Positions 40,592-49,922 of a DNA stretch of 64,000 nucleotides are shown here, piece after piece (positions within the stretch are counted from its first letter, which is position 1; the number at the start of each line of letters is the position of its first letter). The translations under genes were made by a program, and so were the position numbers. The notes beneath the pieces were generated by a model, which saw only the letters and a program-made list of their open reading frames with translations, did not search any database and was not told the origin of the DNA. The stretch is from positions 319,291 through 383,290 of the forward strand of contig JACRLG010000028.1 in assembly GCA_016235345.1 (NCBI GenBank), given 5' to 3'. This DNA comes from Deltaproteobacteria bacterium (GTDB lineage: Bacteria > Desulfobacterota > Desulfobacteria > Desulfobacterales > Desulfatibacillaceae).

Positions 40592-43339
40592 ATGAAGAAA
40601 GTGCTCATGTCAAGCTCGATGGGACCCTACCAGACAGGTTGGGGCGAGGATATAAACGACCTGTTTGCGGCCCGTCTCACCCGCAACCAGGGGGCCTTCA
40701 CCCTGAGGAGCTATTTTCCGTCCTTCGCCCTTTTCCTGATAGCGGAAAACATCGACGCCGACACCACAATCCTGGAATGGCCCACCGAAAAGGTTCTGCG
40801 CCGGGAGCTTAAGAAGGGATACGATTATTTCGCAATCCAGGTGAAATCCGTCTATCTGGTTCCCATCGCCAAGATGGTTAAAATCGCAAAGGAAGTCGCA
40901 CCCAAGACCAAGATCGTGCTTGGCGGCTACGGCGTGAACCACGTTTTCAACGTCTACCCCCGGGATACCGGCGGGGCGTCGGCATATTTAAAGGAAAACG
41001 CAGATTTCGTGTGCTTCGAGGAGGGCGTGGGCTTTTTCCGCAAGCTTCTGGGCCAGGACGCCAACGCCCCCATAAGCCAGGTGCGCCAGCCGGTTTTCGA
41101 GTCCAGCCTTCGGGGCGCGGAATATTTTCTGCGGCTCCCCTTGAGTTCAACCCTGGTGGCCCTTGGTTGCCCCAACGCCTGCGAGTTCTGCAACACCTCG
41201 CATTTTTTCAAGTTCAAGAAAATCACGGCCTGCCCGCCGGAAGAGGCCTGCGCGTCCTTAAAAACCGCCACCGCCAGAATGAAGGGGATGCCCGCCCTTT
41301 TCAACATGATCTGGGACGAGGATTTCCTCATAGACCGCGACTACGTGCTTCGCTTAGGCGAGCTTCTCCAGAAGGAGAATCTCATCGGCAAGGTGAACAT
41401 GTTCTGCTTCGGCAGCATAAGGTCCATCTCCCAATACACCGTGGAGGAGCTGGCCAGATGCGGCGTAGGGGTGATCTGGATAGGAGTCGAGTCCAAGTTT
41501 TCCGACCAGATAACCGAAAGCCACAACTTTACCAAACGCATAGGCCGGGACGTGAAGGAGGTCTTCGACGAACTCCACAAGTACGGAATTTTGATCATTG
41601 GGTCCAACATCATCGGCCTTGATTTCCACAATCACGAAAACATCATAGAGGACCTGGACTTTTTCGTCTCCTTGAAGCCCGACCTGTATCAGGTGTCTCC
41701 CCTTCGGCCCTGCCCCGGCACCATGCTTTACGAAAGGCTCACCGAGGACGGGCGCATCCACGAGAACTTCGGGGCCGAGGACACCATGCTCTGGAGCGAC
41801 AACGGCCTCATCCACCCCACCTTCAAGTACGGCGAAATCCAGAAGTACTTCGACCTCGCCCACAAGAAGCTCATGGAAAACAACGGGCCCACGGTCCTTT
41901 CCGTAATGGACGTGATGCTTCAGGGTTACGAGACCATGCGCCACTCGAAAGACCCCTTTCTCCAGGCCAGGGCCGAGCGTTGCCACTATTTCTGCAAGAA
42001 GCTCGTGGGCGGGGTGGTTTACGCCTCCAGGGAACTTGCCCCAAGCGCCAAGGTGCGCGAGCGCGCGATTGACGTGGAAGAACGCTATCACCGCCTTATC
42101 GGCGGCTACACCCTTCCGGAAAAGGCCATACAGAGGATCGTTTACCAGGTCTTGAAGCCCCAGGAAAACCGCCAGCCCGAGGAAAACCCGGCCCCGGATT
42201 ACAGCATCACCCGTTACAAGGGCCTTGGGGCCGAACCAAAGGTGGTGGAAAGGCAGCACCCCGTGCGCGACGCCATGGTAAGGGTCTCGGCGGGCGTGCT
42301 CCGCAAGGTGCTGGACCTTGAATACAAGAACGTCTTCCCCATAAAACTTAAAGACATCGACGACTTTCCGGTTGAGTTCAAAAGCATGGAAGTCGAGGGC
42401 AACCGCATGAGCTACGTGGACGAGGGAGAGGGCGAGGTCCTCCTCATGCTCCACGGCAACCCAACCTGGAGCTTTCTCTACCGCCACTTCATAAAGGACC
42501 TCAAAAAAGATTATCGCTGCATAGCCCCGGACCACCTGGGCTACGGCCTTTCGGACAAGCCCGCAGGCGCTGATTACTCCATGGAGGCCCACATCCGCCG
42601 CCTTGGAATTTTCGTGGAAAAACTGGGACTTGAGAAAGTTACCCTCATCTGCCAGGACTGGGGCGGCATAATCGGCCTTTCATACGCGGCCCGGAACAAG
42701 GAAAAATTTTCGCGCCTCATTCCCATGAACACCACCGGGTTCCTCCCCCGCTCGCCCCTGGAGTTCGCACGCTGCCTGGGGGCCTGGGCCTTCCCGTACC
42801 TGTGGAGCTACAAGATTCCGGTGCTGGGCAAGAAAATGGCAATGGACTGGAACGTGTTCCTGGAAGCCGGAATGCGCCTTGGCACCTACAACACCGCCAA
42901 AATGATGCACAAAAAGGCCATGCTTGGCTACAAATACCCCTTCCAGCGCGTCGAGGACCGGCTCGCCATAATGAAATCCGTGCGCCAGGTGCCCATGGGG
43001 CCGTACACCGGGGCCTGGGGGCTTTTGCGTGACACCGAAAAGAAGCTCGAGGGCTGGGACGTGCGCACCCGCGTCATCTGGGGCATGAAGGACCCCGTGT
43101 TCGTGCCCTGGTTCATCGAAAAGTTCGAGGAGCTTCTGCCCAACCATGCCCCAAGCCTCAAGATTCCCACAGCCGGGCATTTTCTCCAGGACGACGAGCC
43201 GGACATCATCATCAGGGGAATACGCGAGCTTCTGGCCGAGGAGCGCCTTTTGCCCAAGGCCGCCCTGGCCGAGGCCAGGGCCGGAAAAAAGAAGCGCAAC
43301 GGCAAGCCGGTTTTTTCAACGGCCCCGGCTGCGGTTTGA
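40592..43339 (+). CDS. Radical SAM domain fused to haloalkane dehalogenase-like hydrolase
   Basis: A 915-residue two-part protein from ATG 40592, preceded by GGAGG. The first 500 or so residues form a class B radical SAM enzyme: an N-terminal cobalamin-type domain, then the cluster loop ALGCPNACEFCNTSHF with CxxxCxxC near 193-200, then IWIGVESKFSDQITESHNF and PDLYQVSPLRPCPGT. From about residue 600 a haloalkane dehalogenase-like alpha/beta hydrolase follows: LLMLHGNPTWSFLYRHF, CQDWGGIIGLSYA (nucleophile Asp in DWGG), WGMKDPVF and AGHFLQDDEP (His). No such fusion is known to me. OleB-type hydrolases share this fold in long-chain olefin synthesis, so a lipid or hydrocarbon reaction is possible. 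Substrate unknown. Confidence 0.88.
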   Translation: MKKVLMSSSMGPYQTGWGEDINDLFAARLTRNQGAFTLRSYFPSFALFLIAENIDADTTILEWPTEKVLRRELKKGYDYFAIQVKSVYLVPIAKMVKIAKEVAPKTKIVLGGYGVNHVFNVYPRDTGGASAYLKENADFVCFEEGVGFFRKLLGQDANAPISQVRQPVFESSLRGAEYFLRLPLSSTLVALGCPNACEFCNTSHFFKFKKITACPPEEACASLKTATARMKGMPALFNMIWDEDFLIDRDYVLRLGELLQKENLIGKVNMFCFGSIRSISQYTVEELARCGVGVIWIGVESKFSDQITESHNFTKRIGRDVKEVFDELHKYGILIIGSNIIGLDFHNHENIIEDLDFFVSLKPDLYQVSPLRPCPGTMLYERLTEDGRIHENFGAEDTMLWSDNGLIHPTFKYGEIQKYFDLAHKKLMENNGPTVLSVMDVMLQGYETMRHSKDPFLQARAERCHYFCKKLVGGVVYASRELAPSAKVRERAIDVEERYHRLIGGYTLPEKAIQRIVYQVLKPQENRQPEENPAPDYSITRYKGLGAEPKVVERQHPVRDAMVRVSAGVLRKVLDLEYKNVFPIKLKDIDDFPVEFKSMEVEGNRMSYVDEGEGEVLLMLHGNPTWSFLYRHFIKDLKKDYRCIAPDHLGYGLSDKPAGADYSMEAHIRRLGIFVEKLGLEKVTLICQDWGGIIGLSYAARNKEKFSRLIPMNTTGFLPRSPLEFARCLGAWAFPYLWSYKIPVLGKKMAMDWNVFLEAGMRLGTYNTAKMMHKKAMLGYKYPFQRVEDRLAIMKSVRQVPMGPYTGAWGLLRDTEKKLEGWDVRTRVIWGMKDPVFVPWFIEKFEELLPNHAPSLKIPTAGHFLQDDEPDIIIRGIRELLAEERLLPKAALAEARAGKKKRNGKPVFSTAPAAV

Positions 43340-43460
43340 GAGTATGATGTTACAGTTTCAATTTTCAATGCGATCAGGGCAGGGAGGGCGCGTTACGCCA
43401 AATCCTCCCTCCGCCCGGATAATGGTCGCATAGCAGCCAGTTGAAAAAGGCTGGATACGA

Positions 43461-43580
43461 AGCCTGGATAAAAACGATGAAGTGCAAGGAGTGCGAAAAG
43501 CCAATGAGTAAGCGTACTGAAAGTACGTGACGGAATTGGCTTTGAAGCACGACAAAGCAATTCGCGTTTTTAGACAGGCT
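43461..43580. repeat. Hairpin repeat, copy 8
   Basis: AGCCTGGATAAAAACGATG and CGCGTTTTTAGACAGGCT form the outer arms, and AAAAGCCAATGAG with GGAATTGGCTTT the inner arms. It lies 121 bases after the radical SAM fusion stop and 23 before the chelatase start. Confidence 0.85.
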
Positions 43581-43603
43581 GATAGGGATAAAGAGAGGTT
43601 GCC

Positions 43604-45628
43604 ATGACCCACACATACCCATTTTCGGCCTTCGTGGGCCAGGAGATGATGCTTACCGGGCTTCTCCTTAACGCCATCAACCCCCTTATCGGCGGAATGC
43701 TGATAAGGGGCGAGAAGGGCACCGGGAAAAGCACGGTGGTCCGGGCCCTTGGCCTCCTTCTGCCGGAAATCGACGTGGCCGCCGACTGCCCGTTCAGTTG
43801 CGACCCGCACTCCACCGACAAGCTCTGCCCGTCCTGCCGGGAAAAGTCCCTGGCCGGTCCCATTCCCATTCAGCAGCGGCGCACCAAGGTTGTGGAGCTT
43901 CCCATAAACGCCACCGAGGATCGCGTGGCCGGGGCGCTGGACATGGAGCACGCCCTCAAAACCGGCCAGAAGCGCTTCGAGCCGGGCCTTCTTGCCGCCG
44001 CCAACCGGGGCATCCTCTATGTTGACGAGGTGAACCTTCTGGATGATCACATCGTGGACATACTTTTAGACAGCGCCGCAATGGGCGTCAACGTAATGGA
44101 ACGCGAGGGAGTGAGCTTCACCCATCCGGCCCGGTTCATACTTGTGGGCACCATGAACCCGGAGGAGGGCGACCTTCGGCCCCAACTCCTGGACCGCTTC
44201 GGGCTCTGCGTTTCGGTGAAGGGCATAGAGGATTTGGCGCACCGGGACGAGCTTTTGCGCCGCTTCGAGGCCTTCGAGGCCGACCCGGTGCGTTTCCGCG
44301 CCCGCTGGGAAAAGGACGAGATGGCGCTCAAAAAGCGCATCGCAAACGCACGGAAGCTCCTGCCCAAGGTCAAATGCGGCGACGACATAGTTCGGGCCAT
44401 CACCGATCTTTGCGTGCGCATGGGGGTTGACGGCCACCGGGCGGACCTCGTCATCTTAAAGACCTCCAAGACCCACGCGGCCTTTTGCGGAAGGCGCATG
44501 GTGAACATGGACGACGTGGCCAAAGCCGCCAAGTTCGCCCTTTATCACCGCATGAGAAGGCTTCCGTTCGACGAGATTCCGGCTGACATGAATATGGTGG
44601 ATTCCCTTCTTGCCGGAAACGACTCCCTGTGCCGGAACAAAAAAAAACTTCTGACTCCTGACCCAAACGCGGAAACCGCCGAGCGCAAATACAAGCAGAA
44701 CCCGCCGGACAAATCCCCCCCCACGGGTGAGGTGAAGCTGAAACCCGGAGCCTACGACAACGCGGGCGAGGTCTACGACCCCACACAATCGGCTGATCCG
44801 GGGGCGTCCGAGAAGAAGGCCAGGATACGGACCGACCCAAGGCGCGAAAAGGGGCGCTTGCAGGCCTCCCGCACCAACTGCAAGAGGGGCCGGTACGTCC
44901 GGGCCACCACCTGGCAGGACAGCAGCGACATAGCCCTTGATGCAACGCTTCGGGCCGCCGCCCCCTTCATCCGCAGAAGGCCGCCCGGCCCCAACTGCGT
45001 GCCCATTCTTCCCGAAGACTACCGCAGCAAAATCCGCACCCACAAGACCGGCAGGCTCTTCGTCTTCGTGGTGGACGCTTCCGGGTCCATGGGCACGAAG
45101 CTCATGAGCCAGGCCAAGGCCGCCATCCTCCGGCTCCTGGACCGCGCCTACAAGGACAGGAGCGCGGCGGCCCTGGTGGCCTTCAAGGCCCGTGGTGCGG
45201 AGCTTTTGCTTCCGCCAACCAAGAGCGTGGTGCTTGCGGAGCGCAAGCTGAAGGAGCTGCCCACCGGCGGGGCCACGCCCTTGGCCTCCGGCATGGCGCT
45301 TGGCCGCAAGGTGGCGGAAAAGTCCCTTCGGGGCGCGGGAGCCTTGTGGCCATCACTGGTATTGGTTACGGACGGCAAGGCCAACGTGGGCATGAATCGC
45401 CGGGGAGCGCTTCCCGGAGCGCCCGCCCTGGCCTTTCACGAGGAGGTCTTTTCGCTGGCCCGTTCCATCAAAAAGGACAGGCGCATCAACTCCCTGGTTC
45501 TGGACACCGAGGAAAAGCATCCGGGCGTGATGGACATGGCGCGAGAAATCGCCGACCACATGGGCGCGCGCTACGTGTGCCTGGAGCATCTCAGGCCCGA
45601 ATCCATCATAAACGCCCTTCCCCAATAA
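43604..45628 (+). CDS. Magnesium/cobalt chelatase-type AAA+ and VWA fusion (BchI-BchD-like)
   Basis: A 674-residue protein. Residues 1-340 form the BchI-like AAA+ part: RGEKGTGKSTVVRAL (Walker A, Lys 42), ILYVDEVNLLDDHIVD (Walker B), RFILVGTMNPEEGDLRPQLLDRFG (sensor 1 and Arg finger). Four Cys (62, 66, 75, 78; DCPFSCDP and LCPSC) near the Walker A end suggest a metal site as seen in other cobaltochelatase-like proteins. A Pro/Lys-rich linker follows. The C-terminal VWA domain holds the MIDAS motif VVDASGSMG, then TGGATPLASGMA and LVLVTDGKANVG. Such fusions accompany CobN-like chelatases inserting Co or Mg into tetrapyrroles. No CobN is visible here, so the partner is elsewhere. Confidence 0.9.
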   Translation: MTHTYPFSAFVGQEMMLTGLLLNAINPLIGGMLIRGEKGTGKSTVVRALGLLLPEIDVAADCPFSCDPHSTDKLCPSCREKSLAGPIPIQQRRTKVVELPINATEDRVAGALDMEHALKTGQKRFEPGLLAAANRGILYVDEVNLLDDHIVDILLDSAAMGVNVMEREGVSFTHPARFILVGTMNPEEGDLRPQLLDRFGLCVSVKGIEDLAHRDELLRRFEAFEADPVRFRARWEKDEMALKKRIANARKLLPKVKCGDDIVRAITDLCVRMGVDGHRADLVILKTSKTHAAFCGRRMVNMDDVAKAAKFALYHRMRRLPFDEIPADMNMVDSLLAGNDSLCRNKKKLLTPDPNAETAERKYKQNPPDKSPPTGEVKLKPGAYDNAGEVYDPTQSADPGASEKKARIRTDPRREKGRLQASRTNCKRGRYVRATTWQDSSDIALDATLRAAAPFIRRRPPGPNCVPILPEDYRSKIRTHKTGRLFVFVVDASGSMGTKLMSQAKAAILRLLDRAYKDRSAAALVAFKARGAELLLPPTKSVVLAERKLKELPTGGATPLASGMALGRKVAEKSLRGAGALWPSLVLVTDGKANVGMNRRGALPGAPALAFHEEVFSLARSIKKDRRINSLVLDTEEKHPGVMDMAREIADHMGARYVCLEHLRPESIINALPQ

Positions 45629-45660
45629 CCCGCACCTCCCCTCAAGGGTTATCGGGTCAG

Positions 45661-45698
45661 GAGGACGCCTTCCGTAAAGGGGCGTCCTCTTTTTTTTC
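45661..45698 (+). terminator. Rho-independent terminator after the chelatase gene
   Basis: GAGGACGCC and GGCGTCCTC pair exactly around TTCCGTAAAGG, followed by nine T. Confidence 0.92.
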
Positions 45699-45821
45699 GT
45701 CCGCTTCCCCGGCGCGCCCATCAATAGTTTTCTTGACAGAAATCCGCCGGATGTATCAGGTAAGGGTTGACTGAAATTTATCAGGAACAGCCCGATCCCC
45801 CCGATAAACGACGGAGGCCCC

Positions 45822-46964
45822 ATGAAGCGCAGGATTTTTGCGAAGGAGCATGACCTTTTCAGGAAATCCTTTTATAACTATCTGAAAGACAAAGTGATCC
45901 CCAATTACCAGGACTGGGAGGACGCAAGGCTCGTCCCAAGGGAGGCCTGGCTGGCCGCAGGCCGGGAAGGCTTCCTCTGTCCGGCGGTGGGCGAGGAGTA
46001 CGGCGGGCCCGGCGGGGACTTCCTCTACTCCGCCATAATCACCGAGGAGATAAGCAAAGCCGGGCTCCAGGGGCTTTTCTGGTGGCTTCACTCGGACATC
46101 GTGGCCCCCTACATAGAAAAGTTCGCTTCGGCGGACTTGAAGCAAAAATGGCTGCCCCGCTGCGTCACCGGCGAAACCATACTCGCAGTGGCCATGACCG
46201 AGCCGGAGGCGGGAAGCGACCTCGCCAGGCTTTCCACCAGCGCGGTGCGGGAGGGCGACAACTACGTGGTGAACGGAAGCAAGATGTTCATATCGAACGG
46301 CCAGCTCGCCGACCTCTTCGTGGTGGCCGTGCGCACCGCCGAGACCAAAAGGCCCAGCGACGGCGTGAGCCTTTTACTGATAGAGTCGGACCGCAAAGGC
46401 TTCAAGCGCGGCAGGGCCCTCGAAAAGATCGGCCTCCACGCCCAGGACACCTCCGAAATCTTTTTCGACAACGTGAAGGTCCCGGTGGAAAACCTCCTGG
46501 GAAACGAGGGCGAGGGCTTCAAGTACCTGATGCAAAAGCTCCAGCAGGAAAGGCTCCTGGTGGCCATAAGCGCTGTCGGCGCGGCCACCGGGGCCTTCGC
46601 ACTCACCGTGGACTACGTCAAAAAGCGCAGGGCCTTCGGCCAGACAATAGGCCAGTTTCAGAACACCCGGTTCGTGATGGCCGGGCTTGCAACGGAAATA
46701 CAGGTGGCTCAATCCTTCATAGACGACCTCATCCCCCGGCACATGGCGGGCGATGACGTCACCACCGAGGTGGGCATGGCGAAACTCTTCGCCTCCGAAA
46801 TGCAGTTCAAAGTGGCCGACAACTGCCTCCAGTTCTTCGGCGGCTACGGTTACATGAAGGAGTTTCCCATCTCCCGGCACTTCGTGGACGCCCGCGTCCA
46901 GCGCATTTACGGCGGGGCCAACGAGATCATGAAGGAGCTTATCGCACGCAAATTAAGGATGTAA
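45822..46964 (+). CDS. Acyl-CoA dehydrogenase
   Basis: An FAD-dependent acyl-CoA dehydrogenase, 380 residues, normal for the family. The N-terminal helical domain (FYNYLKDKVIPNYQDWE), the central AVAMTEPEAGSDLARLST (ACAD signature), YVVNGSKMFISNGQ, GLHAQDTSEIFFDNVKVPVENLLG and the C-terminal CLQFFGGYGYMKEFPISR are visible. The end reads RIYGGANEIMKELIARKLRM, where the Glu of NEIM occupies a catalytic-base-like site of short-chain enzymes. It oxidises acyl-CoA to enoyl-CoA and donates electrons to an ETF, such as the EtfAB at 8935. Chain length is unknown. A hairpin repeat abuts the stop. Confidence 0.94.
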   Translation: MKRRIFAKEHDLFRKSFYNYLKDKVIPNYQDWEDARLVPREAWLAAGREGFLCPAVGEEYGGPGGDFLYSAIITEEISKAGLQGLFWWLHSDIVAPYIEKFASADLKQKWLPRCVTGETILAVAMTEPEAGSDLARLSTSAVREGDNYVVNGSKMFISNGQLADLFVVAVRTAETKRPSDGVSLLLIESDRKGFKRGRALEKIGLHAQDTSEIFFDNVKVPVENLLGNEGEGFKYLMQKLQQERLLVAISAVGAATGAFALTVDYVKKRRAFGQTIGQFQNTRFVMAGLATEIQVAQSFIDDLIPRHMAGDDVTTEVGMAKLFASEMQFKVADNCLQFFGGYGYMKEFPISRHFVDARVQRIYGGANEIMKELIARKLRM

Positions 46965-46965
46965 T

Positions 46966-47087
46966 AAGACCGTATAAAAACGCGAACTGCTGTGTCAGGC
47001 ATCAAAGCCAATTCCGCCACGTACCTTTGGTACGCTTGCTCATTGGCTTTTCGCCTTCCTTGCATTTCATCGTTTTTCTCCGGTCTT
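46966..47087. repeat. Stop-abutting hairpin repeat, copy 9
   Basis: Starts one base after the acyl-CoA dehydrogenase stop. AAGACCGTATAAAAACG and CGTTTTTCTCCGGTCTT are the outer arms, different from the CAGGCT-type arms of other copies yet complementary. Inner arms are AAAGCCAATTCC and TTGGCTTTTCG. Confidence 0.88.
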
Positions 47088-47162
47088 CGTGTCCGGCCTT
47101 TTTTGACGGACTGTAAAGGCTCTCATCATGAACAGGCTGCAACACCGGTTTAGGGGGGCGAG

Positions 47163-47690
47163 ATGAAAGGGAAAGCGTATGAATTGCTGGAAAATCATAA
47201 GCTCGTCCTGGATGCCTTCGGCTTCTGGCCGTCATTTCACGACGCGGAAGTGTGTTGGCTGAGACTCGACAGAATGAAGGAAGGCGTGGGTGTTCATGGC
47301 GGCCCGGCCCTCGAGTTTGAACTTCATTTCTGGGAAACCACCGGAGAAGTGGATGAGGACGGATATTTTAGGCTCGTAAATCACAATCTGGTTCATTTCA
47401 GGTTTGAGGATGTCCGCGCCGTGGAACTTCTGGGCTTTAACCATCAGAACGCGATCTTTGAACTGAAAATCTCGGCGGAGCCTCAAAATGAAGAGGGAGT
47501 GACGCCTCTTAAAGTGGTTTTTGAGTCCTGCTACGGCTTGGGCGGGGAATTCAAGGCCTGTCGGGGAAGGGTCATGGCTGTCACTCCCTGCAATGAAAAT
47601 GGAAATGATATCGGCAAAACCGCAGCGCCTCGCACTCCTTTGCCCCGGAGGCTGGTGGCCAGGCCATGCGGCGATCCGACGGAGAAATGA
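47163..47690 (+). CDS. Imm50-like immunity protein, orphan
   Basis: A 175-residue protein. The opening VLDAFGFWPSFHDAEVCWLRLDR is the hallmark of the Imm50 family, with the WPSFHDAEV strand. VDEDGYFRLVNHNLVHFRFEDV and ELLGFNHQNAIFELKISAEP continue the pattern. Members usually neutralise a polymorphic toxin, but no toxin gene lies nearby. The last 50 residues (from VMAVTP) look unrelated and basic. ATG 47163 follows GGGGGGCGAG. It may be a decoy or stray immunity gene acquired alone, between an acyl-CoA dehydrogenase and a YdjM-like gene. Confidence 0.65.
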   Translation: MKGKAYELLENHKLVLDAFGFWPSFHDAEVCWLRLDRMKEGVGVHGGPALEFELHFWETTGEVDEDGYFRLVNHNLVHFRFEDVRAVELLGFNHQNAIFELKISAEPQNEEGVTPLKVVFESCYGLGGEFKACRGRVMAVTPCNENGNDIGKTAAPRTPLPRRLVARPCGDPTEK

Positions 47691-47781
47691 GATTCCCCTT
47701 TAAAGGCTGCGCTTTTCTTTTATCCTTGAGCCTTTCCCGTAACACGGGTTAAGATGGCGAAAACGGGAAAGGGCTGCGGCC

Positions 47782-47979
47782 ATGGGGGTCTCAAGAAAAA
47801 AAAAGGGGGCAGGGGAGGAGCGCCCCTGGCGGGAGGGCTTCCGCTGGTGCGAGAAGCAGGGCCGGTACGTGGCCGTGAAGGTCTGCGAAAACCAGGCCAG
47901 GCGCGAAAAGCGCTGCCGGCTGTGCTATGGCGCTTATCTGCAGATTCCGCTCCCCTTTCCCGGAATAAAGGCGAATTAG
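47782..47979 (+). CDS. Small Cys-containing protein
   Basis: A 65-residue basic protein with EGFRWCEKQGRYVAVKVCENQARREKRCRLCYGAYLQIPLPF. The four Cys in CEK, VCEN, RCRLC could bind a metal, as in small zinc-ribbon-like proteins. Its stop lies three bases before the next gene, so the two are probably co-translated. A long overlapping frame in the same region is a shadow. No family was named. Confidence 0.55.
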   Translation: MGVSRKKKGAGEERPWREGFRWCEKQGRYVAVKVCENQARREKRCRLCYGAYLQIPLPFPGIKAN

Positions 47980-47982
47980 CCC

Positions 47983-48975
47983 GTGGACACCATGACGCAG
48001 GGCCTTTTGGGGGCCGTGGCCGCCGCCTCGCTTGCGAAAAAGGGCGAAACGGCAAGGGCCGTGGTGGCGGGAGGCGTGGCCGGAGCCCTGGCGGACAGCG
48101 ACGTTTTCTGGGCCGGGCTCGATCCTGGGGTGACCGGGCTTCTGCTCCACAGGCATTTCACCCACGCCCTGGCCTTCATCCCTTTAGGCGCGCTCGCGGC
48201 GCTCATCCTTTCAAAAATTTTCGTGCGAAGGCTCGCTTTCAAGCGGCTTTTTCTCTTTTGCCTCGCCGCCTACGCAACCCACGCCATACTCGACTGCTGC
48301 ACAAGCTACGGCACCCCGTATTTCATGCCTTTTACCGACAGGCGCATAGCCTGGGACTTCGTATCCATAATCGACCCCCTGGTCTCCGGGCCGCTTTTTC
48401 TGCTGATGGCGGGCGCGTTTTTCCTGGACCGGCGAAGGCTGGCCGCCGCCGGTCTCGTCTGGTGCGTCCTCTACATCGGCGTTCTGGGGGTTTCCGCCCA
48501 TCACCTCGCCATGACCGAGGCCCGCGCAAGGGCCTCCGCCCGTGGGGACAGGGTGGAGCGCATCCGGGTCCTTCCCTCCCTGGGAAACCTCCTCCTGTGG
48601 CGGAGCATCTGCGAGACGGGCGGGGAAATCCAGATAGACGCCGTGCGCCTCACCTTTTCCGGCCCCAACCGCTTTTATCCCGGCCCGCGCGTAAAGGGCT
48701 TCGATCCGGCCCGCGACCTTCCGAACATTCCCAAGGACTCGCCCCTGGCCCGCGACCTTTTGCGGTTCGATCACTTTGCGGACGGCTGGCTGGCCCGCGA
48801 CCCCCAAGACCCCGATTTTGTGGCGGACATGCGCTACGCGGCGATCCCCAACTCATCCGAGGCCCTGTGGGGAGTAAGGCTCGGCCCGCCCGGCGCGACC
48901 CCTGTCGTGGAGCACCGCCGCGACATCAGAAAGCGGCTTTTTTCGGAATTCTGGGACATGCTTTGGGGAGGGTGA
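47983..48975 (+). CDS. YdjM-like membrane-bound metal-dependent hydrolase
   Basis: A 330-residue protein from GTG 47983, of the DUF457/YdjM family. The N-terminus DTMTQGLLGAVAAASLA is the usual opening; the block ADSDVFWAGLDP and LLHRHFTHALAFIPLG holds the conserved Asp and His of the metal site; THAILDCCTSYGTP and FVSIIDPLVSGP follow. About four hydrophobic segments span the middle. The C-terminal 140 residues are soluble. In E. coli YdjM is a LexA-controlled inner-membrane protein, and other family members are of unknown substrate. It follows the small Cys protein by three bases. Confidence 0.82.
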   Translation: MDTMTQGLLGAVAAASLAKKGETARAVVAGGVAGALADSDVFWAGLDPGVTGLLLHRHFTHALAFIPLGALAALILSKIFVRRLAFKRLFLFCLAAYATHAILDCCTSYGTPYFMPFTDRRIAWDFVSIIDPLVSGPLFLLMAGAFFLDRRRLAAAGLVWCVLYIGVLGVSAHHLAMTEARARASARGDRVERIRVLPSLGNLLLWRSICETGGEIQIDAVRLTFSGPNRFYPGPRVKGFDPARDLPNIPKDSPLARDLLRFDHFADGWLARDPQDPDFVADMRYAAIPNSSEALWGVRLGPPGATPVVEHRRDIRKRLFSEFWDMLWGG

Positions 48976-49003
48976 TGAGGGTAAATCATAACGTATCGCA
49001 TTT

Positions 49004-49831
49004 TTATTGTTGTGAAAAAGCACTTGGCGCATAGAGATCTTTATGTGCCTGATCAATAAGCCTTACAAAGGGCATGTCTTTTAAAAGGCCATATTTTTCA
49101 ATTAATGATTTAAAATTGATATTGCTGTGTGTGCTAAGTGCATAGTAAAATAATAATAATAGTTCTGGGCCGGTTAACTGTTCTATTATAAAATTAATAT
49201 AAAAGTATTTATTTTTATTGTTTTTTGGGCATTCTATATCAATAAAATACATAATATTATATAAAGTTTTATAATAATAATTTATATTATATTTTGGATT
49301 TTCAAAAAGATGAATTAAAGCCTTATTGATTTTGTGTAAAAGCTCATTTGCTTTTTGTTCTTTTAATAACCTATCAAATTCATTAGATGCCTCATTAAAC
49401 ACATATGTTCCTCTCCTTATTTGGCCTCCAGCCACCATTTCAATTGATTGCAAAATTTCGTGATATAATTTTATCATTTGAAAACAAGTATTTTCAAATT
49501 TTTGAATATCCAATAAAGCATTATGTTTTTCAAGTTGTTCTTTTTGGCCTTTTAGTTCATCTCTTGTTGACTTCAATTCCTCTCTTTGTAACTTCAATTC
49601 CTCATTTTGAAGAATAATTGCAACTATTATACCAGCAAAAGCCAAACCAGAAAAAAGAGCATTCATACCATTAAAGATATCGTTAAATGTTATCCTTTGC
49701 CGCCTATTATAGAAAAAGTTATCTATAATTATTGGAGAAAATAACCAAAAAATAAATACAGCTATAAATATTGCTAAAATAAATATAACTTTGATACTTT
49801 TTTTTGATGACGTTTTTTCAATTATTTCCAT
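49004..49831 (-). CDS. putAbiC-like phage abortive infection protein
   Basis: A 275-residue, AT-rich gene, very different in base content from its neighbours, suggesting recent transfer. The N-terminus has two hydrophobic segments (VIFILAIFIAVFIFWLF and ALFSGLAFAGIIVAIIL), followed by a coiled-coil region ELKLQREELKSTRDELK at about 77-105. IQKFENTCFQMIKLYHEIL then matches the F-ENTFFQMLxLH pattern of putative phage abortive infection (putAbiC) proteins. In the known pattern such membrane proteins sense infection, but the mechanism is unproven. It stands alone, facing the YdjM-like gene, with a repeat beyond its 5' end. Confidence 0.75.
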   Translation of the reverse strand: MEIIEKTSSKKSIKVIFILAIFIAVFIFWLFSPIIIDNFFYNRRQRITFNDIFNGMNALFSGLAFAGIIVAIILQNEELKLQREELKSTRDELKGQKEQLEKHNALLDIQKFENTCFQMIKLYHEILQSIEMVAGGQIRRGTYVFNEASNEFDRLLKEQKANELLHKINKALIHLFENPKYNINYYYKTLYNIMYFIDIECPKNNKNKYFYINFIIEQLTGPELLLLFYYALSTHSNINFKSLIEKYGLLKDMPFVRLIDQAHKDLYAPSAFSQQ

Positions 49832-49922
49832 GTAAGATTACTTCCTTCCATTAATATAGCTGGGAGTAAGGTTTAGTTCCATAAGTTTTAAAAACAACCA
49901 AGCGAAATAGAGAGGAAACATC

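Noticed and set aside
41354..42592. 412-residue minus-strand ORF
   Set aside because: Shadow of the radical SAM fusion gene; biased composition and no motifs.
47754..49034. 426-residue plus-strand ORF
   Set aside because: Shadow of the YdjM-like and small Cys genes; Arg/Pro-rich and without motifs.
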